NCBI GenBank assembly: GCA_016110215.1
Contig: JADWQD010000010.1
Span: forward strand, 620,001 to 684,000
DNA length: 64,000 bases
Direction of reading: 5' to 3'
DNA from: Capronia americana
Taxonomy: Eukaryota > Ascomycota > Eurotiomycetes > Chaetothyriales > Herpotrichiellaceae
Position numbers and translations under genes: made by a program. This document shows, piece after piece, positions 12,259 to 23,402 of the stretch (positions within the stretch are counted from its first letter, which is position 1; each line of letters begins with the position of its first letter). The notes beneath the pieces were generated by a model that worked only from the letters and a program-made list of their open reading frames with translations, did not search any database and was not told the DNA's origin.

Positions 12259-14082
12259 ATGGATACCTTGACCGATGAGCTGTGGGATTTGGTGATCGCC
12301 GGGACCAGCATCCCACAGTCCCTTCTAGCCTTGTCGGTTCCCCTCCAATTTTCCTCAACCAGACACCTCGACTGACTGACCAAGCCGTCCTCTTCAGATC
12401 ACTCTCGCGTTCGGGCAAAAAGATCCTGCATGTCGATCGCCACAGCTATTACGGCGGCGATGATGCTGGCTTGAGTTTGCAAGACGCAGAAAGTTGGGTG
12501 CGAGAGTTGCAGAACTGTGAGCGAACTCCAGCCTGTGATCTTTTGACCAATCTCATTGACCTTTCTATAGCCACCAGCACAGTCTTCAAAGATGCCTCTA
12601 TCTTTAATCTCACGACGGAAACTTCGAACTCAGCGACATCCCTGGGGCCTTCTCGGTCGTACACCTTGAGTTTGAACCCTCAGATCATATACGCGAAATC
12701 CGAGTTCCTTCCCATCCTGGTTTCGTCCCGGATCCATACTCAACTGGAGTTCCTGGCCGTTGGGTCATGGTGGGTGCTACGTAATGGGCAGCTTCACAAG
12801 ATCCCCAGCACGCGTGAGGACGTATTCAACGATGAATCACTCTCAATGAAGGACAAGCGTGGCCTAATGAAGTTCCTGCGCTACGTGCTTCAGGAAGAGG
12901 AAGAGGGGGCCCCACCTGCGGAAGAGGACGATGCTAAATTGTCTCTCAAAGCAGCCATATCGAACAAGTTCAGGATCCCTGCGTCGCTGCAGTCACCTCT
13001 ACTCGCACTCGCACTGTCTCCTGTTAACGCCGACTCGATACCGTTTGATAAGGCGCTAGCAAGGATTAGAAGACATTTGAGATCTATGGGCTATTTTGGC
13101 CAAGGTTTTGGGGCTGTGATACCAAAGTATGGCGGAACCTCAGAGATCTCTCAGGTAGCCTGCAGGGCTCAAGCTGTGGGTGGAGGAGTCTACCTATTGG
13201 GCGCCGGACTGAAAGGCCTGGAAGCCCCGCTTCAGAACGAGAACGATGCTACGCCTGTCCAGATTACTCTTTCCGACAGCACGCGAATTCGGTCTCGATA
13301 CGTGGCTGGCAGCCTAGACGACATTCCATCACTGACTGATTCTTCGACAGGACAGCAATCGTCTAGCACGACCTGGAGGTCCATCAATGTGGTGGCCAGC
13401 CCACTAAGCTCACTTTTCCCTCCAACCTCTGAGAATGGCCCCAATCCTGCGGCTGCGATAGTCCTCGTCGATGACGGCGAAACAAATTCCAGAAACAATC
13501 CCATTTATCTTCAGGTTCACTCAGAGGACACAGGGGAGTGCCCGGCAGGTCAATGTAAGTATAGCGGCCCTTTTGCTACCCCCTTTCTCATGATGATCCA
13601 AATATCGAATACTTATCTACATTGCCTGAGCACTCTGTGCTGTGCTGATAATCATCCTCTGACAACCTGATGGATCCATTTTTCCCTCATTTACTCGAAG
13701 CCTTCGATGCAAGGAATCCTGACTAACATTCCTGCTTCTAGGTGTTGTTTATGCTTCCACAGTGTCCGAAGATGACTCAGCCAAAAGTCGACTTGAAGGT
13801 GCGGTATCAGCGCTTCTTGAGACCGTGGATGCGAAAGACGGAGTCCTTTGGTCTTTGTCGTATCGGAAACAGGAGCCCGCTGCCGAGGCGAATCCCGGAT
13901 CGTTACTGCATAAGCATTCACCACAGACCTTTGTGTTTGCCCCACGTGCGCACGACATTGCGTTCGACGACGGTGTGCTCGATGCAGTAAAAGAGACTTG
14001 GGAGACCGTTGTGGGGAAGGACACGGCCGTTGAAAGTTCATTTCTCAGATTCGAAGAACGAGAAGGTGAAGTCGAGGACTAG
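12259..14082 (+). CDS. MRS6: Rab escort protein (Rab geranylgeranyltransferase component A)
   Basis: REP presents newly made Rab GTPases to geranylgeranyltransferase II in the cytosol. Three exons fit: 12259-12332, 12398-13554 and 13742-14082 (introns 65 and 187 nt), giving 523 aa. Exon 1 carries the Rossmann-like opening of the GDI/REP family (LWDLVIAGTSIPQSLLAL). Exon 2 follows with KKILHVDRHSYYGGDDAG, the family's FAD-like fold motif. Later landmarks are SMGYFGQGFGAVIPKYGG and, spanning the second intron, a GQC-VVYASTVSEDD segment. The length and the acidic insert near residue 200 (EEEEGAPPAEEDD) fit REP rather than the shorter RabGDI (about 450 aa). The start sits directly before the GDI motif, so it is well supported. 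Confidence 0.93.
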
Positions 14083-15593
14083 ATGGTGCTCATCTGTCCG
14101 ATCTTTTGATTTACGGACCATGACGATCATTTGCCTCAGAAAACAATGACGCTGTATGAAATTACGATGCTTGGTAACCAGCTGATCACCCCAATGATGT
14201 TTCAGCGATTCCATACCAGCGTCGATCACCATACAGTGTAGGATCCCAGCGACAGACAACGGTCGCTTCGTGGAGCACGAATTTAACCTTAACTCGGTTG
14301 ACTGGAGGCGCGATTCCCTGAATTGCCGCTTTGCACGATGCTCGGTCAGGGATTTATTCAGGCATGAGATGTAGCGTGGTCTCTTTTCTAACGGTATGTT
14401 TCACAAGCTTGTGTCTACCTATCCCTTTCCCTCCAGCGCTATCTTCGTGTGGCTTGCGAAGATCCATGCCTGTGTTACCTATTGGTCACCCCTTTCTTAT
14501 GTGAACGAGGAATGGATGCAGCTGGGGAGCGGCAGTCCACCTCAGCTTTGCTCGAAGAAGCCGGTTTTGTGATCCATGTCTGTCTCCTTCTGCTCAATCG
14601 AGCCAGTGCTTTCGTGCTATTTGAAGGGCAAAATGGCGGCTCACCTCTGGCCTTCCAGTTCTCTCGCCAACCTGAACACTGCTCCACGTAGAGCGCTACC
14701 CGATCCACCCAGACGAGACATGAAAATGCCTGTTTCCTCATCTCCCCAAGGTCGGATTTCCTATGAGTCTGTGTGTGCTACGTACAGTCCGTTTTGGGAC
14801 CGGAAAGTCGACCATGTCTCGCCGGCGTACGTTTTCGCAGGAAATGTCATCGACATCGTCACGCACGGCGCAGCGGGACCGAAGAAAGGGGTTACACGCG
14901 GTCAATGGCGGAAGCAGATATGGTATCTTTTGGTGCAATCGAATATACCAATAATACATAGTGGCTGGCCAGCAGCACGCTTGTTCTCTATGAAATCCAC
15001 GAAGTATTCCCTCACTTTGTCGTTAAGGAAGGCATCATCACCCTTCCCTGATACCATCCGACGGTGCCCACGGCTCGTAGGTAACTAGCCCATGCTAATA
15101 GTACAGAAAGGCAAGCAAGATTTCTGTTTGGCTCCTGAGAAAACAGCGCGTTGGCAATTTTGGAACCCTGTCGTGGCCATGTTGCTCCCACACTTGACTC
15201 CGCTCGCAGCTTGTGGGCAGCCGTAGAGCGAGACTTAGACTCGCTTATCATGCTCGACGAGCTGTGATGCAAGGCTGTTACTAAGGCTCGTGGAAGTATT
15301 CATGTAAAACTGATCGTACCCAGCATTGCAGATTGCTCGGCCTACGAATTGGGCCAACGAAATTCCCTCGGCGTTGTTGTTGTCGTTGAGGCGCGTTTGA
15401 TATCGAATTAGGGGTCGGGAGCAAAGGTGCCAAACCCCGATAAGCGATAAGGCATTTCTTGGCAGATTTGCTTTCGTTGAGGCTAGAATTTTTTGGTTTA
15501 CTGTTCGGACTGCACGTCTTCTGGACGACCACTACTTCCAGCGCCTCTTCTCCTCCGTGTACTCTCGCGGCAGGCCTCCTCGAATTTACCAAT
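14083..15593. other. intergenic region between MRS6 and MAK16
   Basis: These 1.5 kb hold no frame I can assign. They should contain the MRS6 3' UTR and the MAK16 promoter. Confidence 0.55.
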
Positions 15594-16627
15594 ATGTCTT
15601 CGGACGAGATTGTGTGGCAGGTCATAAACCAGCAATTCTGTTCGTTCAAGTTAAAGTGAGAGCAACATGCACACCGTCGTTTCGCAAAATGCTAACGCCC
15701 AATACCCGCAGACTCAGCAGCAAAGAACAAAACTTCTGTCGCAACGAATTCAACCTCACGGGCTTCTGCAATCGACAATCTTGTCCCCTCGCAAATTCGC
15801 GCTATGCAACAGTTCGTCCCGATCCTGAAACTGGGGCGCTTTGCCTCTTCATAAAGTCTCCCGAGCGCACACACCTGCCCTCGAAATGGTGGGAAAAGAT
15901 CAACCTGCCGAACAACTACGAAAAGGCTCTTGCGGCCGTTGATGATAAACTGCAGTATTGGCCGAGGTTCTACATCCACAAGTGTAAACAGCGATTGACC
16001 CGGTTGACGCAAGTGCGTATTCGGCAGTCTAGGATCCTGAAAGAGGAGACCAGACTGGGTGAGAAGAATGTCAGTCGACTAGCGCCCAAGGTGAGGAGGA
16101 GAGAGGAGACAAGAGAACGGAAAGCGGAGAGTGCGGCGAAGGTGGAGAGGGAAATTGAGCGGGAGTTGATGGAGAGGTTGACGAGTGGCGCCTATGGTGA
16201 CCGACCAATCAACATTGATGAAGGCCTGTGGAAAAAGGTGCTTCGCGGCTTGGAGAGGAGAGAGAGAGGCGATGAGTTGGCAGATGAAGAGGAATTGGAG
16301 GATGAAGCCGAAGAGGAGGCGGAGGTAGAATATGTCTCTGACCTGGACGAGAGTGAGGATGAGTTGGAAAGAGAGATGGAAGATTTTGACGACTGGCTCG
16401 ACGGAGTGTCTCCCGACGAGGAACATGACGACGACGACGATCACGATACCGAGGAGTCCGATGGCGAGGACAAGAGCGAAGCAAGCGAGGAAGATGAAGA
16501 TGCCGAAGCCGGTAAGAAGAGAAAACGGCTTGCCAAGCAACCTACGAAGCCGCAGAAGAAGCCTCGTGGTCGTGTGGAGATCGAGTACGAGATGGAACAG
16601 CCTTTGAAAGAAGCGATATTGGCTTGA
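15594..16627 (+). CDS. MAK16: MAK16, 60S ribosomal subunit biogenesis factor
   Basis: An essential nucleolar protein needed for large-subunit rRNA maturation. Exon 1 (15594-15655) encodes the conserved start MSSDEIVWQVINQQFCSFK. A 56-nt intron is followed by exon 2 (15712-16627), for 325 aa in all. The hallmark comes just after the junction: NFCRNEFNLTGFCNRQSCP and then PLANSRYAT, a cysteine-rich ribosomal-protein-like module. NYEKAL and YWPRFYIHKCKQR are also typical. The C-terminal third is strongly acidic (long Glu/Asp runs, about residues 225-300) and ends in a Lys-rich segment, as in yeast Mak16. It converges on the methyltransferase gene 373 bp away. Confidence 0.96.
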
Positions 16628-17000
16628 GCGACGCATGTTTTGGCCACAGCATGGAGTCTTCAAGCACGCCATAATGCGGAAACCGCTTTACGAAGAAGAA
16701 TGCATGGAATTTCGAAAGGTGTTATGTGGGTTCCAGCACCGCCATGGGAATCGGCTTTTCAAGTCCAATCTCGTCTGTATGACATTGAGTAGTTAACGCT
16801 CTCGAAACATTGAACCAGCCGGCGCAAATCGACCAAGAAGTATCACGGAGATCCTCTTGCACCGGCCGACTCGAGTCGTTTCTCTTCTGCCGGCCTTCAG
16901 TACGACGCGTGCAAGTTGGCGGTCCGGCATTTGAGGATATTCAGTGGTACAATATCCGGTGTGCTTTTCCTGCTTAAACCCCAGAAGTGAAGTGTGCCGG
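16628..17000. other. convergent 3' region
   Basis: This 373-bp gap lies between two converging genes (MAK16 and the methyltransferase). I see only presumed 3' UTR sequence. Confidence 0.6.
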
Positions 17001-17885
17001 TCAAGCCTTACGGCAGATGCCCTTGATATACCGGAAGACCTGAATTTCCAATGTATCAGCATCACGGCCTAACCCTCATACCATGACGACGATTCGACAT
17101 ACCTCGTGTCCTTTGAAGTCCCCAACGGTAGTTATTGTCCGTTCATCCCAGCCTCCCATTCCCAGAACGACCTTGTCAAGCTTTCCATTCAGCCGACAGC
17201 CGCCCATGAATACAGGCCAGATCCAGTCTACCAGCCAGGCGTAGGAAATGGTCAATGTGTCAGTGCTGTTGTCCACATGCTCAAAGAACAGGAATTCGCC
17301 ACCAGGCTTCAGCAGAGCCTGGATCACAGCGACCGTCGCCGCAAGTTGCTCTTGGGGTGCCGAGCACAAAGACTTGACCGTCACGATGGTATCAAAGACA
17401 CCTTCCTCTGGCAAACTTGAGGCGATGCTGGGGATTAAACCGGCTTCCTTCAGTGCTGGCAACAAACTCCCCGGCTGAGCACCCGCTTCCAAAGTCACGA
17501 TCTTGCTTCCCAACCCGTACTTCGCCGCAGCTTCACCCAATTTCCCATGCAAGAATGCGTTTGGTTCCGCGGCGTACAACGCCTCGACCTGCCCAGCCTT
17601 GTAGTGGAACATCTGATCACCGGCACCAGGCCCGAGTTCAAGGACCTTTCCACGTGCCCGAGAAAGGAGCTCTCCGATGTGCTTGACCTGGACCTCGTTC
17701 GCCGCCATCTTGGGGCCCAATACCCGCCAGAAGTTCTCGAACCATTTCGACCGGAAGGATGATGGAGATATCAAGAGCAGCAAGGGGTGTGAAAAGAGTG
17801 TTACGGGGAAGTAAAAAATTGAAATGGCGAGAAGAAAGAGAGGTTCTATGTAGGCTTGGAGCCTCACAAGGATGGAAGCGCCCAT
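17001..17885 (-). CDS. METTL7-like SAM-dependent methyltransferase, membrane-anchored
   Basis: A class I methyltransferase of 273 aa. Exon 1 is 17885-17103. A 63-nt intron leads to a 39-nt last exon (17039-17001) encoding VFRYIKGICRKA and the stop. Without splicing the frame would end a few residues past the donor, so the splice is preferred. Residues 17-40 form a hydrophobic anchor, as in ER or lipid-droplet METTL7 proteins. Motif I is LELGPGAGDQ (82-91), followed by an acidic AAEPN strand. The post-motif segment GGEFLFFEHV (about 203-212) matches the family's EHV signature. Animal METTL7 proteins methylate thiols; the substrate here is unknown. It is divergent from LYS9 across 433 bp. Confidence 0.9.
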
Positions 17886-18318
17886 CGTCGCGGAGGTGGT
17901 GTTGGAGTGTCAAGGGAGCTTGGTTCAGGAAGACTCAAGGGAAAGGGCATCCACTAACATAGAATCCAGTCTGAGACGGGCAGATTTATAGATCGTGCAT
18001 GACCTTGTGATCATTTCCGTTCGAATACGAGGTCAGGGTTTGGCAGAGCTTCGAGGTACTCGGTACTCGGTACTGGCAAGAGAAATAGGACACCAAACCC
18101 AAAGCATGGCTGACTAAGGGACTCAATGGCCTCCACCACACCACGTGAAGATAATGAGAGGGGCACGGGGGCCACGCCCAACTCCGCGATCGGCTCCATG
18201 GTGCAATTTTCCGTTGCGCATTCAAGTTGGAGAAATATTGCAGAAGTTGTGACACATTTCCGTCTTTGCTGTAGGTACTCAGCAGTCAATTGAGAGAACC
18301 AGCTTCAGGACCACGAAC
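17886..18318. other. bidirectional promoter region
   Basis: This 433-bp gap separates the divergent methyltransferase and LYS9 genes and probably serves both. I see a direct repeat of ACTCGGT near 18058-18072 and no confident regulator site. Confidence 0.5.
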
Positions 18319-19819
18319 ATGGCTTCTTTTATTACTACCCTCCAGTCCAAGCTGGGCTATTCGTCCCAGAAAGCCCTCCTTCTCGGAGCCGGTTTCGTCA
18401 CCAAACCGACGGTCGAGATCCTTGCAAATGCGGGCGTCGAGGTCACAGTCGGTCAGTGGGCTCAACGCTGCAGCGAAAAATGCTTTACTGACGGGTCCCA
18501 GCTTGTCGAACACTTGAATCCGCAAAGAAACTGTCTGAAGGCATTAAGAACACGCGACCCATATCCCTCGATGTCAACGATGAGAAGGCCCTCGATGCAG
18601 AGATGGAAAAGGTGGATCTAGCAATTAGTCTGATCCCATACACGTTCCATGCCACTGTCATCAAGTCTGCCATTAGAAAAAAGAAGAACGTGGTGACTAC
18701 CAGCTACGTCTCGCCTGCAATGCTGGAGCTGGAAGATCAAGTCAAAGAGGCGGGCATCACAGTCATGAACGAGATTGGTCTGGATCCTGGTATCGTGAGT
18801 CATAGCACGAACGTGTTTCACTGAAGGAGTCAACTAACGGCAGCTAGGACCACCTCTACGCTGTCAAGACTATCGAAGAAGTCCACAAGGCCGGCGGCAA
18901 GATCAAGTCCTTCCTGTCGTACTGCGGCGGCTTACCAGCCCCGGAAGCCAGTGACAACCCTCTTGGCTATAAATTCTCCTGGTCAAGTCGAGGTGTCCTC
19001 CTGGCTCTCCGCAACAGCGCGAAGTTCTACCAAGATGGCTCTGTGAAGGAAATCCCAGGCCCCGAGCTAATGGCCAGCGCGAAACCATACTTCATCTATC
19101 CCGGATTCGCTTTTGTCGCATACCCTAATAGAGATTCTACTCCATACCGAGAAAAGTACAACATTCCTGAAGCCGAGACCGTCATTCGTGGCACTCTACG
19201 ATATCAAGGGTTTCCCGAGTTCGTGAAGGTGCTGGTCGACATTGGCTTCCTCTCCGAAGAAGAGCAATCCTACCTCAAGCCTTCCTCGGACAAGAAGCCT
19301 CTGACGTGGGCTGAGGCCACACAAAAGATCATTGGCGCCACTAGCCACAAGGAATTCGACCTCGCTTGGGCTATCAGCTCCAAGACCAGCTTCAAGGACA
19401 CACCAGAGAAGGATCGCATCCTTTCAGGAATCAGGTGGCTTGGCTTGTTCTCTGACACACCCATCACACCGCGGGGCAATCCTCTGGACACGCTCTGTGC
19501 CACGTTGGAGGAGAAGATGCAGTACGAAAAAGGCGAAAGGGATATGGTCATGCTGCAGCACAAGTTCGAGATCGAGAACAAAGATGGCAGCAAGGAGACG
19601 AGGACAAGTACACTGGTGGACTATGGTGACCCGAATGGCTACAGCTCTATGGCCAAGCTGGTTGGTGTGCCTTGCGGTCTTGCCTGTCTGATGGTGTTGG
19701 ATGGCAGAATCAAGGAGCGCGGCATACTGGCGCCGCTGAAGTGGGAATTGGCGGAGCCCTTGTTGAACGAGCTGAAGGAGAAATACGGCATCTTCCTGAC
19801 GGAGAAGACGGTTGTGTAA
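18319..19819 (+). CDS. LYS9: saccharopine dehydrogenase (NADP+, L-glutamate-forming)
   Basis: Catalyses formation of saccharopine from alpha-aminoadipate semialdehyde and glutamate, the penultimate step of fungal lysine synthesis. Three exons fit: 18319-18451, 18502-18794 and 18848-19819 (introns 50 and 53 nt), 465 aa. The NADP-binding loop LLLGAGFVTKP is at residues 20-30. It is followed by VTVACRTLESAKKL (rebuilt across intron 1), LISLIPYTFHATV and NEIGLDPGIDHLYA (rebuilt across intron 2). The substrate region SYCGGLPAPEASDNPLGYKF is typical of fungal saccharopine reductase. The product is about 15-20 residues longer at the N-terminus than yeast Lys9. A cytosolic location is expected. Confidence 0.97.
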
Positions 19820-20252
19820 GGCAGCAGCACCAGCGTGCTAAGCCAGGGGGTCTCAGATGGTCTATTGTACAGGATCAGATCTTGAGAAAGGTCTCCTCTA
19901 AAAGTTCTGCGTCAGGGGACTGACTGCACAGTAGACATACTCGCAAGGCAAAATTCAAAGAATAGATCAGAGTGGTCAGAAGAAACGGCCTAATCTGCAG
20001 TAAAGACTGGTCAGATCAATTGCATGAACTTCTCTGCTCCACCTATTCTGCGACTGCCTAGAACCCTTGACTACCCTCATCTGGCACGAGGACTCCGGTC
20101 TGTGCCCTCATTCGAGCCTCTAGTCAACGTGCCGAAGTGTAGGGTGCGGAAGTTGCTCCAAATAGAGCCGTGAGGGGGAGCGAGAAATAAACGTTCTTAA
20201 TTTTGATGTGCCCATTTTACATCCTGATACCATCCCCAACTTAAGGGGTTCA
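19820..20252. other. LYS9 3' flank
   Basis: These 433 bp lie between LYS9 and the tRNA gene. I see nothing beyond presumed 3' UTR. Confidence 0.55.
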
Positions 20253-20323
20253 GCGCCGATAGTTTAAGGGTAGAATTCGAGCTTCCCATGCTCGAGGCCC
20301 GCGTTCGAGTCGCGGTCGGCGCA
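20253..20323 (+). tRNA. tRNA-Gly (anticodon CCC)
   Basis: A 71-nt intronless cloverleaf can be folded by eye. Acceptor GCGCCGA pairs fully with TCGGCGC, followed by discriminator A. The anticodon stem CGAGC/GCTCG encloses loop TTCCCAT, so the anticodon is CCC and reads GGG. The T arm is CCGCG-TTCGAGT-CGCGG and includes the internal B box GTTCGAGTC. The D arm lies in TAGTTTAAGGGTAGAAT (A box). Confidence 0.96.
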
Positions 20324-20339
20324 GAAATATTGATTATCA

Positions 20340-20346
20340 TTTTTTT
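20340..20346 (+). terminator. RNA polymerase III T-run behind tRNA-Gly
   Basis: A run of seven T residues begins 17 nt after the tRNA 3' end, with another T-run just beyond. This is the usual Pol III stop signal. Confidence 0.75.
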
Positions 20347-21727
20347 CCTTTTTGTCATTTTCTCAGACTCCCCCTTTGTGGAACCGGAGGCAGGGCAAAA
20401 ACTGGTGGTATTAACTCGTATCCTCAATAGAGGACCGGGGACGCGCACTACATGTGATGCGAATATCAGGGCAAACAGGTATCATTCCACTCCGACGAAT
20501 TGTACAGTAATTACTCATGCCCACAGCCATAGTGTGCTGTGTACCTAGCTCCGGCTGCGAGGGTAGATTATGTTTTAATCGAAAGAGTATCGCTCCCTCT
20601 ATGTGTTTGTGTACCTATGTATGCCTAATTGGTTTTTGTATGTTGCTCCAGTGGTGCGTCAACGCTTGAGAAGACTGCGCGGCACGGCAAAATCAGGTGC
20701 GCGTGTCCTACCTTATAAGATCAAGGTCCCCTACAGTAGTACCTCGCATGTGCAGACGCCTCGAACTACGAGGAGATGCACAGACAAACCCTTTTTACTA
20801 CGGTAGTGCGAGTGTGTTTGAGCTTGTCGAAGACGCTGCCGGTTTGGAGAGAGCGCCGACCCTTGTAGCCAGTAGCCATCTGACCTGACGGTCCCACCGG
20901 TCACAAGGCATGATGTTCTGATTCTTGAACGAGTGGCCTTTCATTGAGATGCGTCCGATGGCCGAAAGTCAGCGTAACCTGTAGGCTTCTAGTAAGCCAA
21001 CCCGTCCCACTTCTCATTATCCCTCCAACGTCTCGGTACCGGACCGACATCAAGTTTCTGACCACGAGGCGGGCTACGAATCCACCTCACGGGTCGACCA
21101 TCCGGCCCTAGGCTTCCGGGGCAGATTGCGGTCTGGCGAGGGTGGCTCAAAATGTTAGCAGAGCAGAGAAATCTAACGACAGCATCGTCGGAGCACCGTC
21201 TTGGTGCCGTCTGGTAGTCCGTCTGGTGACGCATGTCGAGACTATGACCTTAAGAGCTCCAACGAGGGGCCAAATGCAAGAGATCGAAAGCAGCGACGGT
21301 CTTGGCCAGGCGACACAACTCTTACGAGTACTTATACTAGGTGATAGTCATGGCCATGCCGACCGGGTGGTGCGAATAGAAGGATAGCTAGGATAGGAAG
21401 TGACGGAACCTTTTTCGTTGTCGTGAGGAGGTAGAAGAATCCTTGTCACAAGAACGCCATACCTTGTACGGATTAAATGCTGTATGGCGACATAGCCAAG
21501 GCTCCCGAAGACGCCACGTGATCCGCAGGGCCATGCTTTCTCGACGGGGCGCATGATTGGCTCGTGTGACTAGAACCTTCCCCGGGCGCAGGCGTCACCA
21601 TCCGCAATTGACCCTCAAACATCAACCACGCCACTATTTCTATCCTCTCTTCGTACGCTCATTTCCATCCCTCCCACAACAACCTTCGCCCCAATCCTCG
21701 ACTGCGCGTTGCGTTATACTCATCAAG
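20347..21727. other. intergenic region
   Basis: These 1.4 kb contain no assignable gene. The last 130 bp are pyrimidine-rich, as expected for the 5' UTR of the following gene. Confidence 0.5.
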
Positions 21728-22606
21728 ATGGCATCCTCGACCAAGTACCAGCCTGCCCCGCAGCGCGACTCCCTCGATGAACAACACTATACCCAGGCCC
21801 CTCCCGGCTATCAGGCTGCCGGACCCAGCGTTGTCGGTTACGGCACTCCCAGAGCTGAAGACGACAATGTCCCCGACGATTTCAAGGTACGTTCTATACC
21901 CTCTATGCGACTGGTTTTGTACGGCTCTGACAGTTCATAGTTTGGCGGCTCCGTCTCGGAAGCGACCCTCGACATCCGCATGCAATTCATCCGCAAAGTC
22001 TACACCATCCTGACCGTCCAGCTTCTTCTGACCGCCGGCCTCTCTTCCCTCTCCTTCTTCTCCGTCGGCTACAGGACATGGATTCAATCGAATAGCTGGA
22101 TGATGTGGGTGTCGTTGTTCGGCGCCATTGGCTTCATGCTCCTCACATTCTGGAAACGCAAGTCGTATCCGACAAATATGGTCTTCCTGGCTGGCTTCAC
22201 AGCATTGGAGGCATACAGCATCAGCGTCATCACCTCCTTCTACGAGTCTCGTATTGTCCTCGAAGCTCTGATCATTACACTGGGCATCTTCGTCTTCCTG
22301 ACACTGTTCGCTTGCCAGACCAAGTACGACTTTACGAGCTGGATGCCATACCTTTTTGGCGCGCTGTGGATCCTGATCATCTTTGGATTCATGGCTGCTT
22401 TCTTCCCTCACAGCTCGACCATGGAGGCTGCTTATGGCGCGATTGCCGCACTCATCTTCAGTGGCTATATCCTTGTCGACACGCAATTGGTTCTGAGACA
22501 TTATCACGTCGAAGAGGAGATCGCCGCGAGCATCAGCCTTTATCTGGATGTTCTCAACCTGTTCCTGGCGATTCTGAGGCTCTTGAACAGCCAGAACAAC
22601 AACTAA
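21728..22606 (+). CDS. Bax inhibitor-1 / lifeguard family membrane protein
   Basis: A multi-pass membrane protein of the TMBIM (BI-1/LFG) family, which in yeast (Bxi1) acts in ER/vacuole calcium handling and the unfolded-protein response. Exon 1 is 21728-21886 and exon 2 is 21941-22606 (54-nt intron), 274 aa. The first 53 residues are soluble and Pro/Gln/Tyr-rich. Seven hydrophobic segments follow, starting with VYTILTVQLLLTAGLSSLSF. Family landmarks are VRKVYTIL-like IRKVYTIL, FVFLTLFACQTKYDF, and the C-terminal GYILVDTQL and YLDVLNLFLAILRLL, which hold the conserved acidic residues of the pore. It converges on the transporter gene. Confidence 0.95.
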
Positions 22607-23402
22607 ATATGGCGTGAAGCTCGGGGATGGCCAGCGACGGTTCATTCATAGTTGGGCGGGGAAGGCAGAGGCTGAGCGCATAGGCCAGCTCGAGGCTGGG
22701 ATGGACAATATTTAAGCCCTGGCCGGTTCCGTGGGTGGTGCCGAGAAGACACACCACTCTTAGTTCATTTGTCCCGGCTTGCACTCGGTTCTGTACAAAT
22801 GAGTATGTATACTGTCAACTGCTAGTAATCGACGAAAGGCTGTGAAAAGGTCATTGGGTGGTTATAAACTTGACAGGTAATCAGAGTCTGGTATTATGGT
22901 CCATTCATTTATAGGAGGCCATGGCTACGAGCAAGGAAGCAATACCAAGATATGCCTTCTATTATCTTTTTAAGACTTGTTTCAACTCTTCAGCTAAACA
23001 GAGGTAATTCTCCACCCATCATCAGACTGCAGTGCACCCTTGGTACATAGTCCGACGATCCCTCGACAGGTCGACAAGTGCACTCACTCACTCACTCCCA
23101 TCAGCTCCGCTCCGCCTCTTCCCGTAGCCATACTCGTGGGTCCCGTCGCTCTAACTGTGCAGACAGAAAAAACGCGAACGATGTGAGCGCCCATGTGGTC
23201 AGAAATTGTCCCAAACAGGATGCTGGTGAAGGGAGCCAGGGTTCTACCAGTGCAGTGCAGTTCATCTCCATGTGCCAGGACGGATGGGTCACTGCTTTCC
23301 ACTGCTTATTGGCCTGAAATATCCCAAATCGCATCCAGAGTGCCCTGCCCCTCTAAGAAAACTCCCCCAAGTGACGCCCCGGAAAATTATCTAGATACCC
23401 GC
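22607..23402. other. convergent 3' region
   Basis: This 796-bp gap lies between converging genes. I see a short CACTCACTCACTC run near 23080 and otherwise nothing supportable. Confidence 0.5.

Noticed and set aside
16079..16672. 197-codon minus-strand open frame
   Set aside because: It is the shadow of the acidic Glu/Asp-rich tail of MAK16; repetitive codons keep the opposite strand open.
21935..22645. 236-codon minus-strand open frame
   Set aside because: It lies antisense to the Bax-inhibitor gene, which has seven membrane segments and clear family motifs.
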